Assembly: GCA_010645155.1 (NCBI GenBank) | Contig: CM021322.1 | Span: 1,284,619-1,348,618, forward strand | Direction: 5' to 3' | Length of the DNA stretch: 64,000 nt | Origin: Tigriopus japonicus | Taxonomy: Eukaryota; Arthropoda; Copepoda; Harpacticoida; Harpacticidae | Shown: positions 46,697 through 58,398 of the stretch, one piece after another | Numbering within the stretch: position 1 is the stretch's first letter | How the letters are laid out: each line of letters starts with the position of its first letter | Translations under genes and position numbers: made by a program | Notes under the pieces: generated by a model | The model's database searches: none | What the model saw: only the letters and a program-made list of their open reading frames with translations | What the model was told of the DNA's origin: nothing

Positions 46697-49423
46697 CATC
46701 AGGGGTAAAACGCTGCCCAGCCATGCAAAGAGGCGCAAGAGTCCTTTTTATTATCATTCCATTTGAACACCCAAGAGAGGGTCCACGGTACGTATAGCCG
46801 AGCACAATCAAATATACAGACCCGGGTGCACGCCTAAACATCAAGACGAACACCAGACATACATACGTACTCGGGAGTCAGAGAGGCCAACGACAGGCGT
46901 CTCTCCCATGGTGTTGGTGATTTGGATGGTGATGAGGACGATGATGACGAAGGGGACGACGGCTCCCCGTCCACTACCAGGAAGACTACTTCTCCTAGTC
47001 CTACCACCGCCAACACCAACACCGACACCACTTCTGCCTCTACGAGTACGGACATGACAAACCACTGATAAAGACTTTTTTACTGGTCCCCCAACCGGGT
47101 TCCAAATACATATTTCAAAGAAGTTGTTGGGCGACGAGATAATAATCAGAAGATAACAGTCCTCGAGTTTTACAATTGTATAACACCTCACATAGAAACT
47201 ATGTTCGCGAATCTATGGGTATATTTTTGAGAAGCAAAATCACATCAAGCCATTTCAATTCCAATATTTTAACACCCTGCTCCGCCAGTCCCACTTGGCT
47301 TCGATTGAAGTCAGAATAAGACACAAACTCACACACGAGTCGAATAAGCCGTTAACATAAAATATAGTTCAATGCCCGACTTGGTGGCAAAGCAAGATAG
47401 CTTCGAAATGTCCTCATCGTGAATAAAGAATCTTCCAAAAAGCCAATGTTATCCTTAAGAAACCAGTTTTGTATCCGAGACTTTAAGAACACCAAGGAGT
47501 CAATAATAAGTTTCTAGGAAAGGACAGATTACCGTTAATTACCCAGCAAATGAAGATCCCAATTAAATCCTCCCCACAACATACCAGTTCACAACTACCT
47601 GAATAATGAAGCTCGCTTTTCCCTATTATTTTAATTGTGAATATAAAGGTGATATGCAAAATTTAATATGGTTTTAAAATTTGTGTGTTTTCAAACTCCC
47701 TCTCCCTTGGCTTTTCATAGACAGTCCAGTGAGTGAGTGAGTCAGTCGGCGTGTCGGTGGGTGTCCCTCGAACCAGCTTTTCCCTCCTTCGGGTCCACGT
47801 AGAGTCTTGACAATGATGATAGTATGCGCAACATGAAACTGGAAAGCTCGAAGAGAGGGGGAAATTCAAGCAAGCTACTAGGTTCCTTCCTTCCTTCTTT
47901 CGTTTGTTCGAGACTAGTCCAATCCCTCTCGAGCTGCTCCCAAGATCCTTCTACACACATACACACACACGCTACCTTAACGGCGACGCTTTAAACTGAA
48001 ATCAGTAGCAGCGGGAGAATCTCGAGCGGCAGCAAGGGTATGGAAAGCTGGCAAGAAGACGCCCAAAACTTTGCATAAACGTCCGTCGTGTCTGGGTAGT
48101 GGCACCACCACCACCACCATCACCATTTCTCGGGTGCCAGCTATGAACTCGCTGGTGGCTTACTTCGGCATATAGAGCTAGTAGCTAGCTTCAACTAAAG
48201 AAAGGCTCAAGATAGCCACCAACCATGTCTGATGAAGGGTGAGTAGTGAGTACTGACGATAAGGAGGAGACCGAGGGGACCACCATCACCCAGTAGAACT
48301 AGTAGCCCGTGCCTTGGAGCTGCACAAAAGATGGAAATTTTCCAAAATTGAACCATTCAACAAATAATGTATTTCTTCTCGGTTGGGGGACATCCAAAAT
48401 TTTCCCCCATAAAGTATTTAGATTAAAGGCATTTGAGGCTTAGAGTTAAAGCATGACTAAAAGTAATGATGGCTCGCTAATGTTCTTAAAGGTGATTAAT
48501 TTGGTGCTGAAACAATGGAGCCATCCATTGGGCTTGCACCTTCAGAGCTGATTTGGTCGTTGAGATGAATACGATAAAGCTCCCGGTTGGATCGCTTCCA
48601 ACCCTCTTTATGATCGGAGTGTTTTGAAGTGAGAGAGTCACATTTTCGACATTCCAAAATATCAAAACAATCCTCAGCCCCATTGTTCGCATTTCCAACC
48701 AAGATCACACGCAGATACTGGCTGCACGTAATCTCACTGTACTACTTTCAAATTTTTGCCCGAATTGAATCAACTTAAACGAAAATCCAAAAAAAAAAAA
48801 CCTAGCTTGATTGTTTTTAGAAACACAATCGTTGGTGTTTTTGGTCTAGGCTTCTAAAACTTAATAATCAACTTTCCTTGCTGTACCTTGATGAAATCTA
48901 TTTATTTCGTAGTGGGTTCATTTTTAGACTTCCATTTGTGACAAGAAATTTCAGTTTCATGACCAGTCTATTGGACAAAAGTGGTGTTAACATTTAGTGC
49001 AAAAACCAAGGTCGTCAAAGCGGGACCATAAGTATTAAGATCTCCCCTGCAAAGAGGGGAAAGACTTCTTCAAGAGCTGCCTTTTGAAGGGTTCCTTATC
49101 ACTTTGAATTTATTTATGGCAGCTTGTATTTTCAGGAAAAAGTACGCGATGAGTGTTGGGAACAATAAGAATAAATTCTTAATCGACCCAATTGCCTGTT
49201 CATTATACTGCTTTGAACCTCAATTTCCCAAAAGCTCTCAAATGCGGCAACACATTGATTAGTGTTTTTGACTTAATTTTTGAATGAGATGCCTGTATCC
49301 TGGGGTGCTTTGGGCCTTTGACAAAAGCATAAAACAAAGGTTGTTTTAGTTTTGCAATGTCATCGGGACTGAAGTAGATTTTCACGAGATAGATTGTCCA
49401 AATAAAAACAGCAAAATGAAATA
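46697..49423. other. Intergenic between the ZFHX paralogs
   Basis: Moderately GC-rich patches at 46830-47060 and 47700-48300 stand out from the AT-rich surroundings. They include a CACCAC triplet run at 48102-48127. At 48225 a plus-strand ATG in good context (CCAACCATGTC) is followed after four codons by GTGAGT, like a tiny first coding exon. None of this is enough to call a gene. Confidence 0.4.
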
Positions 49424-50008
49424 CGTGGGGTATCCAGACTAGAGGTAGACTGGGCCTGTAAGTCGTTAACAAGTGCGATTTTTAGATGCTTGATGAACAA
49501 TCAAAATCAAGATATTTCTCTTTTGAGGATATGATATTATACATGATTTGCTGTCAGGTTATCCAGCTCATAGCGATGATTTATTTAGAAAAGGTATGTT
49601 GGGCGACCCCTGCACGTTTTTGAACATCGATGTCAAGAGCAAGAAACACGTTAAAATTAATTATGCTGGAAAGTTAAGACGTTGTTCAACCACCCATACC
49701 AATATTTGATGAATATTTGAGGCAAAAAAGTGGTAACTTTTGATGTGAAACGTCTTGGGTTTACAGTGTACTTGATTTCTGACTTGTTGCTCGCTTTTGA
49801 GGCTTATTTTCTATGTATACAGGGGTCGCCCAACATACCTTGTCTAATTAAATCATAAGTTTGAACATGATAGCCTTACAACAAATCATGTAAAGTAACA
49901 TCTGCTCATAAGAGATAAATCTTGATTTCAATGCTTTATCAAACATCTAAAAATCTCACTTGCTGACGAGTTATAGGCCCAGTCTACCTCTAGTCTGGAT
50001 ACCCCTCG
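49424..50008. mobile_element. Fold-back DNA transposon with about 185-bp TIRs (TA duplication)
   Basis: A 585-bp element flanked by TA (49422-49423 and 50009-50010). The arms at 49424-49612 and 49823-50008 are near-perfect inverted copies. They begin CGTGGGGTATCCAGACTAGA and include AGGTATGTTGGGCGACCCCTG at their inner ends. The central 210 bp has no transposase. A one-ended relative lies at 1438. The TA site suggests a Tc1/mariner-type transposase in trans. Confidence 0.88.
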
Positions 50009-50360
50009 TAGCTTTGAATTTTTATTCTAGTTTTCAATTGTTGCTTGTATTTTTGTATTAAATAAATTTGGATCAATTCCTTCGCAATGCTCGTGTTGAT
50101 ATCTTTGAGACTCGTCATAATAGTTTTCGAATTATTCAAACCAAAGATACTTTTCCTTTGCATTTGATAAAATGAAAGCTAGTCATTTTTTCATTCTTCT
50201 AGTCTTAGAATAACCAATATTTGTATGAAATTATTGTATGAAAACGAGAATTGTTATCTCTAACTTTTCAATTGAGTTCTATTGACGGAACACGAAGATC
50301 AAGAATTGCAAAAGAAAAGTAAAACAAATAAGATTAAACCTGGAAAGAATAATACTGAAT
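50009..50360. other. Intergenic, nothing recognised
   Basis: AT-rich spacer between two fold-back elements. Confidence 0.35.
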
Positions 50361-51960
50361 CACGGGTAGTTATTTAATGAAATTTTTTATTTCAATGGCA
50401 TTCCATTTTCGGTGGTATCACACCATTGGCATAAGCCTTGGAAAGAAGTAAATGCATAAATTAAAATCTTCCCCCATGGAAAATGAGAGAAATGGCCTTT
50501 TTAGTTATGGCATGGTTTGTATCCATTTTCCTCCCCATCCAATCATGAGAAGGGTGTCTCCTTTGTAACACATTTTTGGGCCCCAATGTGTCCTTGATAT
50601 GTAGCAAAGCTCAATTTCAATTTTGCACATCATAGACAATTTATTGATTTAGAAGGCTTTGTTTATTGCAATCAAGAAAAGTTGAGAAATAAAGGATTCA
50701 ATCTGCTACGATAACAATGATGAAGAGGAGCAAAATGTCCCTTGTGGATAGTGCTTCAAGTGCATTAATTTGCTTAGTTGATGTTTTGATAATTATAATG
50801 TGAGCCTTTTTGAGTTAAAATTACAAAAACTGAACAACTATAAAGTAAGGCAGTTTATTTATCATCGAAATGGATTCACAATGGCGAACACTACAAGGCA
50901 AAAAAAGGAGATAAGAAAGTCATGGTGGTCAAGAAACAAGACTTGGAATGGAAAACGTTGAGCAATGAACTCAAAATCACAACTGAACAACATGACTCAT
51001 ATTCACATAGTTTTTTTGTAACATAACTTTTAGGACAACCTTTCAGATGATTTTCATTGCTGCGTTGGATACTGAGTGCACTGTGAAGATTGTTTATGCA
51101 TGGAAATTGTTTGTACATATGGCACACTAGATGAGTTTGATGCTCATGCTCTCTTTGATGCATAAGTGACATTTTGTCCACAGGCCTGTGATTTTGTCAC
51201 TTTTAAAGCACACAATCAGCACAAGAACTGATCAATGATCACATTGTTCAGGCTTTAATAACTTGGATTCTTCAAAATCCTTTGTTATATGTTCTTCACT
51301 AGGTCATTAGTGCACTTCACCTCATGCAATTTTTTGTTGGCATGAAATACTTTGCCCAAAGTGGAAGGCCAACACAATTTGGTTCATTTGGTGATTGCAA
51401 TCTTCATGTGAAGGATTTCTTGCAAGAAAAAAGCGATTTGCAGAATGATATTCAGGATTTCACACAATGACACATGATAAGCACATGATCAACGAGGAAA
51501 TGACCAATCTACCACAGTAACATCATCTCAGATGTACCAAACTGATCCAAATTAATCACCAATAGATACAGGATGTAAAAGTCACTTTCACAAACTAAAC
51601 AAACATGATATGCCTTGAATATCCTTGTCCCTTCTTGTGTTGAGGTGTTGATACTCATACATCAAATTAAACTCAAGTCAAGAAGTTGGCCAAGGATCAG
51701 TTAATTATGAACATCAGTACAGTTACACTAATATGTAATAATGTAAGGCCCTACATTGAGGAAATGCCCTTCTCATGATTTTAATCAAGGGGAAAAAGAT
51801 TCATAACACGTCATAACTAAAATGTCAATTTCTGTCATATTCCATGGGGGAAGATTTTATTTTTTGCATTTTCTTCTTCCAAAGACTTCAGCCAATGGTG
51901 TGGTACCACTGAAAGTGGAATGCCATTGAACTTGAAATATTCTGGAAATAACTACCCGTG
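50361..51960. mobile_element. Long-TIR element with decayed interior ORF
   Basis: Terminal inverted repeats of about 230 bp (50361-50595 and 51735-51960) start CACGGGTAGTTATTT and share TTTCAATGGCATTCCA-like and ATCATGAGAAGGG blocks. The direct GAAT flanking both ends (50357-50360 and 51961-51964) looks like a target duplication. The interior, on the minus strand, has a 96-codon frame (51181-50891) reading HLVCHMYKQFPCINNLHS, which resembles a decayed C2H2 finger. Adjacent sequence in other frames also resembles finger remnants (GKVFHANKKLHE). No transposase was recognised. Confidence 0.75.
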
Positions 51961-52551
51961 GAATATAAGAATAACCCTGAAAAAAAAATCATTTTGCTGC
52001 TGACCGAGCATCCGCACCTGGAGCATAGCGTCACTTGAATAAAAATAACTCTAAACACAATTACCTTGCTACTGACGGACTTTTTTCTTTGATCTAGTTT
52101 GCAGCAACGATATGCTTAGAAAACGTCTTTTCAAATCGATTTTCAAAATAAAAAGACATCTTTGCGCAAGCGATGCGGTTGCTAAGCGATATTTCTCAGT
52201 CGCTGTAGGTATTTGCCATCCATTTATGTCAAAAGGTTTTGGTCAAAATCAAAATTCCATCGAACCTCCAAATGGACCCACAGTATGACGAGTTAGGAAG
52301 GGAACAGTGATTCTAATAATGAATTCAAATGATGCTTATCAGAGAGCTTAAGCAGAATTGAAAAACTTGAATTACAGCGTTTTAGGTGCTCACCTCTAAA
52401 TATGAAAGGAAGTGTCATTCCACAAGTTCTGTACTGAATGTAGATTTTTTCTCAAATGAATGGCCTTAATTCATGGTCGATTGCTTAATAGACACACTGA
52501 TCACTCATAGATTTTTAAACTACTGCATGTAGGACGATAGACTACTTAATG
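51961..52551. other. Intergenic, nothing recognised
   Basis: AT-rich spacer before the hAT-like element. Confidence 0.35.
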
Positions 52552-54500
52552 CAGGGGTCGGCAACCATTGGGCCAGGGGCCCCCATTTGGGCCCACGGCC
52601 TATTCTCTACATCAGACACCTGGTTTGAGTGTCTCCAATTTTTGAGGCGGTGACATGCTTTGCGTTTTTGCGTGTCAGTTTCACGACCATGCTAACTCAA
52701 ATGGAGTGTTGAACGCAAAACATAGAAGCCAAAACCTTTAAATTTTTCTGTTTGTAAGGAACAATTTTGCGTTCAAAGGTTTCGAGAAACTGGCAGAGCT
52801 TTGATCAGGGTAGTTTTTGCAACGATTGTGGCGCCCTGATCAGCCTCATTGAATCATTGCCCGTCGCCAAGCGTCGAGTGGACGAAAGTGCGGGAGCATT
52901 TGAAATGTGTGACTAGGCAAATGACAACCATGCAATTGATGAATCAAAGGTAGAATTGAGTAATGTTTTTGGGGTCATTTTTTGCTATTGCTAGTAGTCA
53001 CTTTCTTGAAGACCAAAAGACGTCACAGAGTGACCATGCCTTGGATTTGAATACTATAACTAGGAACTTTTCTGCCAATACATTTAATAAGTGAGGGGTA
53101 GGAAAAACACAAATTTAAGCTTTTGCATTATGTAGGTTTAATCCAAAACAAATATGGACAAAAACTTACTTGTGTCTTCAAGAACGAGTTTAAAAAAGTT
53201 TGTCTTGATATGCTTGTTTGGTCACACTAACTGTCCGCTCAACTGTTTTGATGGCGACATTTTCTTCACAAATTCAACGCATTCCTCCCCGGGTGACAAG
53301 GTGTCCGATTTTTCGTCCACAAACTAGAATTCTGTCCGAAAAAGAAAATCTGTCCTTATTCTTTCCGAATAGGCTTCTTCCATTTGGACAAATTTTTGGT
53401 GTCCGAATGATAATTTATGTCCGAATTGTGTCTAAATGGATTTTTTCGAAATTTAATTCTGTCCTCTCTTGTCCGAATTAGGTTTTTTTGTTAGCCTAAA
53501 AACTAAGTTCTGTTCTGATTCTGTGATTCCATGCTCCCCCGTTCCGTCATAAGTAAATGGCATAATTTTGGTCGGTGAAAATGATAAATTTTGTCTTCTT
53601 AGTTGCTTTTTTCGACCAAATAGTTTTGTTGGATAAGTAGTTGAGAAATCCGGAATTGCTTAAATTTGATTTAATTTGAGAATTTTAGAGATTTTAGTGG
53701 TCTAACATTATTTTGAATATCTAGGGGCCACCTAAAGGATTTTTTTCGTGAAGTAATAAATGTTTTAAGAAAAACGACTCCCAGAGGTTACTGCAAATGA
53801 AAAAAATGAAACTGGCTAGAGCTTTGATTAGAACAAGATCAAATTTCCTAAAGGGAGGAAAAACTGAAGTTTTTTTCTTAAATTGCATGATTTTTTTTAG
53901 AAAAGTGTGGAAATAAAAAATTTACAAAAAGAGCAAAATATTAACGAAAAAAAGTTTGATTAAAAAGATCACACAAAGTTCGAAATTTTGAAGATGCTCA
54001 CAATTGGTAAAATAGTATGGAATCAAAATTTTAGAAAAAAAATCTTTTTCTGCTGCCTACTTTTAAAAGATATTTACCAAAACTACTTTTTGACACAAAA
54101 ATTAATATAAAACTGTAGATTTTCAAGTCTGTCCGATTCTGTCCTAACCAATTACAGATTCTGTCCGAATCATATCAGAAACACCTGGGCGACATGATTC
54201 CGCCCCTTTGCCAAATCAGCCTGACTAAAGCTTGCGCGCTATCTAGTGATTAATCCCAAAATTCGTGCCCTTACAGTAAGGCCCAGGAAATTTGATTCGT
54301 GTTGTTAGGAGCCCATCAAACAGGCATTGGTAGGTTCAGGGGCCCACAAATTAGCGATGAAAGAGCTTTGGGCCCACGAGTACAGTACTATGGATGGCGC
54401 TCGGGCCCACAATTTTGGACATTCTCTATTGCTCCTGGGCCCACCAACAACCACATCTGGGCCCACATTTGGGCCGCGGCCCACCGGTTGCCGACCCCTG
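52552..54500. mobile_element. hAT-like non-autonomous DNA transposon
   Basis: The 1.95-kb element is bounded by CAGGGGTCGGCAACC and its inverted copy GGTTGCCGACCCCTG, a known hAT terminal type. Subterminal GGGCCCA motifs crowd both ends. Flanks ACTTAATG and GTCAATGG are only loosely alike, so an 8-bp duplication is not clean. The interior is AT-rich with CTGTCCGAA-like words at 53270-53480 and 54130-54175. No transposase frame remains. Confidence 0.75.
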
Positions 54501-54613
54501 GTCAATGGGGAAAGTTCAAAATCGTGGGCCCGAGAGCAACCATGATAATTTACTTGTGGGCCCAGAGCGCATTGATAGTGGATATTTGGGCTCATGTCTG
54601 TTTGGTGGGCCAT
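54309..54613. repeat. GGGCCCAC-rich palindrome spanning the hAT right end
   Basis: Arms at about 54309-54426 and 54516-54613 are inverted copies, sharing GCCCATCAAACAGGCAT-like outer and CTCGGGCCCACAATTTTG-like inner blocks. GGGCCCA recurs about eight times. Because of the symmetry, both strands have long overlapping open frames with similar peptides; these are not genes. The right hAT terminus lies inside the loop, so two elements are nested or fused. Confidence 0.75.
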
Positions 54614-54618
54614 GAATA

Positions 54619-54782
54619 AGGCTCGGAGACATTCAGTTTTTCTGTGGAGCAGAAATTCCAGCGTTCTAAGGAGTAGACGATCAGCCGATCAGACGATTCT
54701 AACGATCAGCCAACAGCAAACACTGTGTTGTGAAACGTCTGGGATTCTGCTCCGTAGCAAAACTGAATATTTATCCGAGCCT
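54619..54782. mobile_element. MITE family 1, copy 3
   Basis: A 164-bp palindrome flanked by TA (54617-54618 and 54783-54784), starting AGGCTCGGAGACATTCAGTT. It has the family hallmarks GTGGAGCAGAAATTCC and AACGTCTGGGATTCTGCTCC, but diverged ends and a different centre. It is an older or sister subfamily of the copies at 19.0 and 26.2 kb. Confidence 0.75.
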
Positions 54783-54784
54783 TA

Positions 54785-55256
54785 GCCATGACCCAAAAGC
54801 TGTCGCAGACCCCTGACTTAAAGGCTAATGCATACTGATTTGTTTTGAGTTGGATTTTTGGCAGAGTTTTGTCATTTTGGTTTTTAGGGTCAAAAAGCTG
54901 ACCATAACTAAACTTTTCAACAGGCAATAGACCTTATCTGCCATTAAATATGGCAGCACTGCCAACTTGAAATCCATTTTTAAAACTGTGGATGGAACTC
55001 GAAATCGAACCTTTCTCAAGGAAATTTTTAGACGCTAATTCACACCCACAGACGGAGAACTATTCTGATATTGGACATGAGATTGCCTATCGGAACAATT
55101 TAGACGCTGCGATGGCTGGCTTCGCTGGCCGGGCGAGGCTCAACCCTGCGACCCTTGCACCAACACTCCAGAACCAGTTGGATTTACCTTACCCTCCATG
55201 CGGTTGGTTGTCCGACATCCAATAGCTTAGAAATGTATGAACCACTGAATGCCATT
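54785..55256. other. Intergenic, nothing recognised
   Basis: Short open frames on both strands show no family motif. Confidence 0.35.
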
Positions 55257-55825
55257 ACAATGAACCCTGCACAGCTCGTTTACTTTTCTTAGTTCCAAAA
55301 GCTCAGTAAGATGCCATTAAGCCCATTATGCGGATTGGTCAATCTTCTAACGTTTAGATAGCCACGCACCTTTCCAGTTAAACCCTGGAAAAAATGTCAG
55401 CTTGTTCCCAAAAATCACCGCCTCTGGTGGCCAGATTGAGACATAGTCGCCAGATGGCGATTCTTAATGCCACTCTTTGGCAAAACGTTTAAAAATTTGA
55501 CAATATTATTTTTCCAATATGTGCAATCTTGATAACATATTGACACTTCAAAGAAATATAAGCATCTAGGAAAACCATGAAGTTTTGCCTAAGAATAGCA
55601 TTAATACCCCACCCCTTAGGTGGCAACTATATCTAAAAATGACCACAAGAGGCGTTGATTTGGGGGAACAAGCTGACATTTTTTCCAAGGTTCAATGAAA
55701 AATATGCCTTTCAACCTCCAAGGGTGCGTCGCCATCTAATGGTTGGTAATTGAACCAATTCCTCCAGCGCCATCTTACTGAGCTTTGGTAACTAAGAAAA
55801 GTATATGAGTTGTGCAGGGTCCATT
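55257..55825. mobile_element. Fold-back element, arms about 190 bp
   Basis: The left arm starts AATGAACCCTGCACAGCTCG. The right arm in reverse complement starts AATGGACCCTGCACAACTCA. Shared inner blocks include TTTCTTAGTT, AGCTCAGTAAGATG and AAAAAATGTCAGCTTGTTCCC. It has no coding content. A related 40-bp piece lies at 57163-57205. Confidence 0.8.
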
Positions 55826-58398
55826 AAAAAATAAACTTGCCTTCAATGCCTTTGTCAATTGGTTAAAAATCTATTCATAACTTTATTAATTAAAAGAAAC
55901 TTCAATGCAAGCGATTATAATTAGTTCCCACTGAAATTGAATTGCTTTGAACTTTATTTCAATGATATTTTTGTCCTCTCAATAAATTTAAAGTAATTAA
56001 AGCGCAAATCCTGAAAACTTGAACTTTGAACATAATTGTAATGCAGGCTATATAATTTGTTGTAAACCATATTTTCACAACTCTAACGACGATCTAAACC
56101 AGTGTTGTCGGCAAGTTAGAGAAATGTACTGGATTAAAAACAACGCAGAACTTAAAATTAAGAATTTCTCAATAAGGATTGCTTCCTGTCATTTAAATTT
56201 TGCAGAGCGACCTAAAGTTTCAATCATAACTTGTTAAGAAATAAAAATAACTCACAGTTTGTTTTCTTGACCTTGTGTCGCCTATACTCTTTCTAACACA
56301 TTATTGTGTTTTAGAGTGGCATTAACAATCAACAAAAACACATTTCAAATCTACTGAGTGTTTCAAAAATGAAACATAACACTTAACAAATCATCTAGAA
56401 GGCGTGATTGAAATCATGCATGAACCTCACATTTGCTACATATGATGTGCCAAACCCTTGGCTTGAAGAGTCAGAAAAAGGTATTTTCTCCTAAGTTCAA
56501 TATTTAGGCGACGGCGATTTTTCCCGTGAAGAGTCATTTTTCAGACAACAGAGCGTTCATGACTCCAACTTTTTCCTCCCTCCCGAAAATTGGCTAAAAA
56601 GCAAAATATGGTGAAATGAAAGGGAAAAGCAACAATATATAGGTATCGCATCTTTTTGAGCTCTGCGCATTTTTTATGAGATCGATTATTTTGGAGTTAC
56701 GGACATGGTTTGCCGTTCCATGTTTTATGAATCACCCGGTACTTGAGTACCTGTGAAAAAATCTTTAGAGCTATTTTCACAACAGGTGGGTTTTACTCTT
56801 GCCGCGAGATTAGCACATATTTTTTTAGGTTCGGATCAAATAATCTGAACACAATTTAATAGCTTTTGGATCCAAAATTCCTTTTTTTTATAAGTCTAGG
56901 TCCAGGGAAAAAGTTATAAGCCTAAAATCTAACATGAATTGTAACTTTTTTTAATGATAATTTTTGAATAACTCAGTCTCTGTTTAATGTGTTTCAGATT
57001 AATTTCAAGTGGATCCAAATGTCCTTCAAATATCAATAGAATAGCTTTTCAAAAAATATTTAGAATGCAAAGCATGATGTTAGGTGTAGAACTTTATTTT
57101 TGGACTGATATAATATATTTTCGGAAAAGTTTTAAACCTTCAAAAAATGTCTGCTTATACGCCCTGATCAGCGCCTCTTGTGGTTAAATTGAAACATAGT
57201 TGCGAGCTGGATTATGGGTTAATGTAAAGTCAAGGTGCGTTGGGTGTTTCGTTCCAAACTTGAAAGGAGATTTGAAAGACTGGCATTGTAGGTTTTTTTC
57301 CCCGCGTGTTTGGTATGATATTTGGTATGGTATTGGCATTACGATCTGCAATGTTATTCCTTCTTACAATATATTTAATGCATTTATTATTAATATCGTA
57401 ACAACATCATTCAATATTGACAACTATATTTTGAACAAACAATACCTTTTTGATTGGTGATTTGTCTGACCCCACAATTCATTTTTTGCAAAGTTTCCGG
57501 AACAAAATGAAAAAAATCACGCAGCCTAGCCACCGCAGTTGGAACCGAAGAGATTTATTAGACACCTTGATCCCCACTCTCTGAAACAATTATTGTTTCT
57601 CCACGAACCGCCGAGGTTGAAAATAATCTGAAAGTTGGACTAAATGAATAAGACCACGATTGAAAATTCTTGTAAACGTTTATTTAGCATTTCGAATTCA
57701 ACTGGGAATTACTAATGGTTATGCCAGTCTGTATCGTCATGGTAGCTCTACTGCATGTAGATTAGAAAAAAATGAATCATTCACGTTATTCATAATGATA
57801 ACTATAGAGATAGATGTACTAATATTAGCAGTAGTAGTAATTATTATAATCATCATCATGTTCATCTATAATAACAGCGGGTCAAGAAAAAGTGGGAGAG
57901 GGGAGGGTTGGCTGGGCAGCGGTTATATGACAAGAGCAGTAATACCATTTGTGCATTGAGAGAGTTTACACTAGGTATAATATAAAAAAACAATTGCGCT
58001 GAAGTCACGGTATTACAAAAACTTCAACAATAGTCATATCTTTGAATGGTTTTAGATTTATTATTGTCTCAAGCATTTCCAAAGTTTGCAAGCCATATCG
58101 ACGGTATTTTAGGGGACCTGTTCAACCTTCGAAAGGGGTCCAGTAAGGACGCAGACAGCTGTCAATCACAGCAACGATCGAGTTCAAAACACTTTTGTAT
58201 TGCCAAAAGAGGATGCGCACTCATTTGCTTTCATATTATCAAACGGTTCTTGAATGGGGAAAGGAGAGTGGATTATTTTTCTTTTGCACAACATTTAACA
58301 ATGATTTCATGGCACTCTGTGTCGGCCGAATGAATTTTTGATTACTCAACTCTTTAGAAAATGAGAGGCTGGTGGAACTTATTCAGGGGCTAGCCAAA
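55826..58398. other. Downstream of ZFHX gene B, nothing recognised
   Basis: AT-rich DNA that should contain the 3' UTR of the minus-strand gene B at its right side. The only repeat noted is the fragment at 57163-57205 (GCGCCTCTTGTGGTTAAATT), which matches the inner part of the fold-back element at 55.3 kb. An ATC-rich stretch lies near 57838-57866. Confidence 0.4.

Noticed and set aside
54299..54619. Overlapping 106- and 102-codon frames on opposite strands
   Set aside because: Both arise from the palindrome with repeated GGGCCCAC; the peptides mirror each other and match no family.
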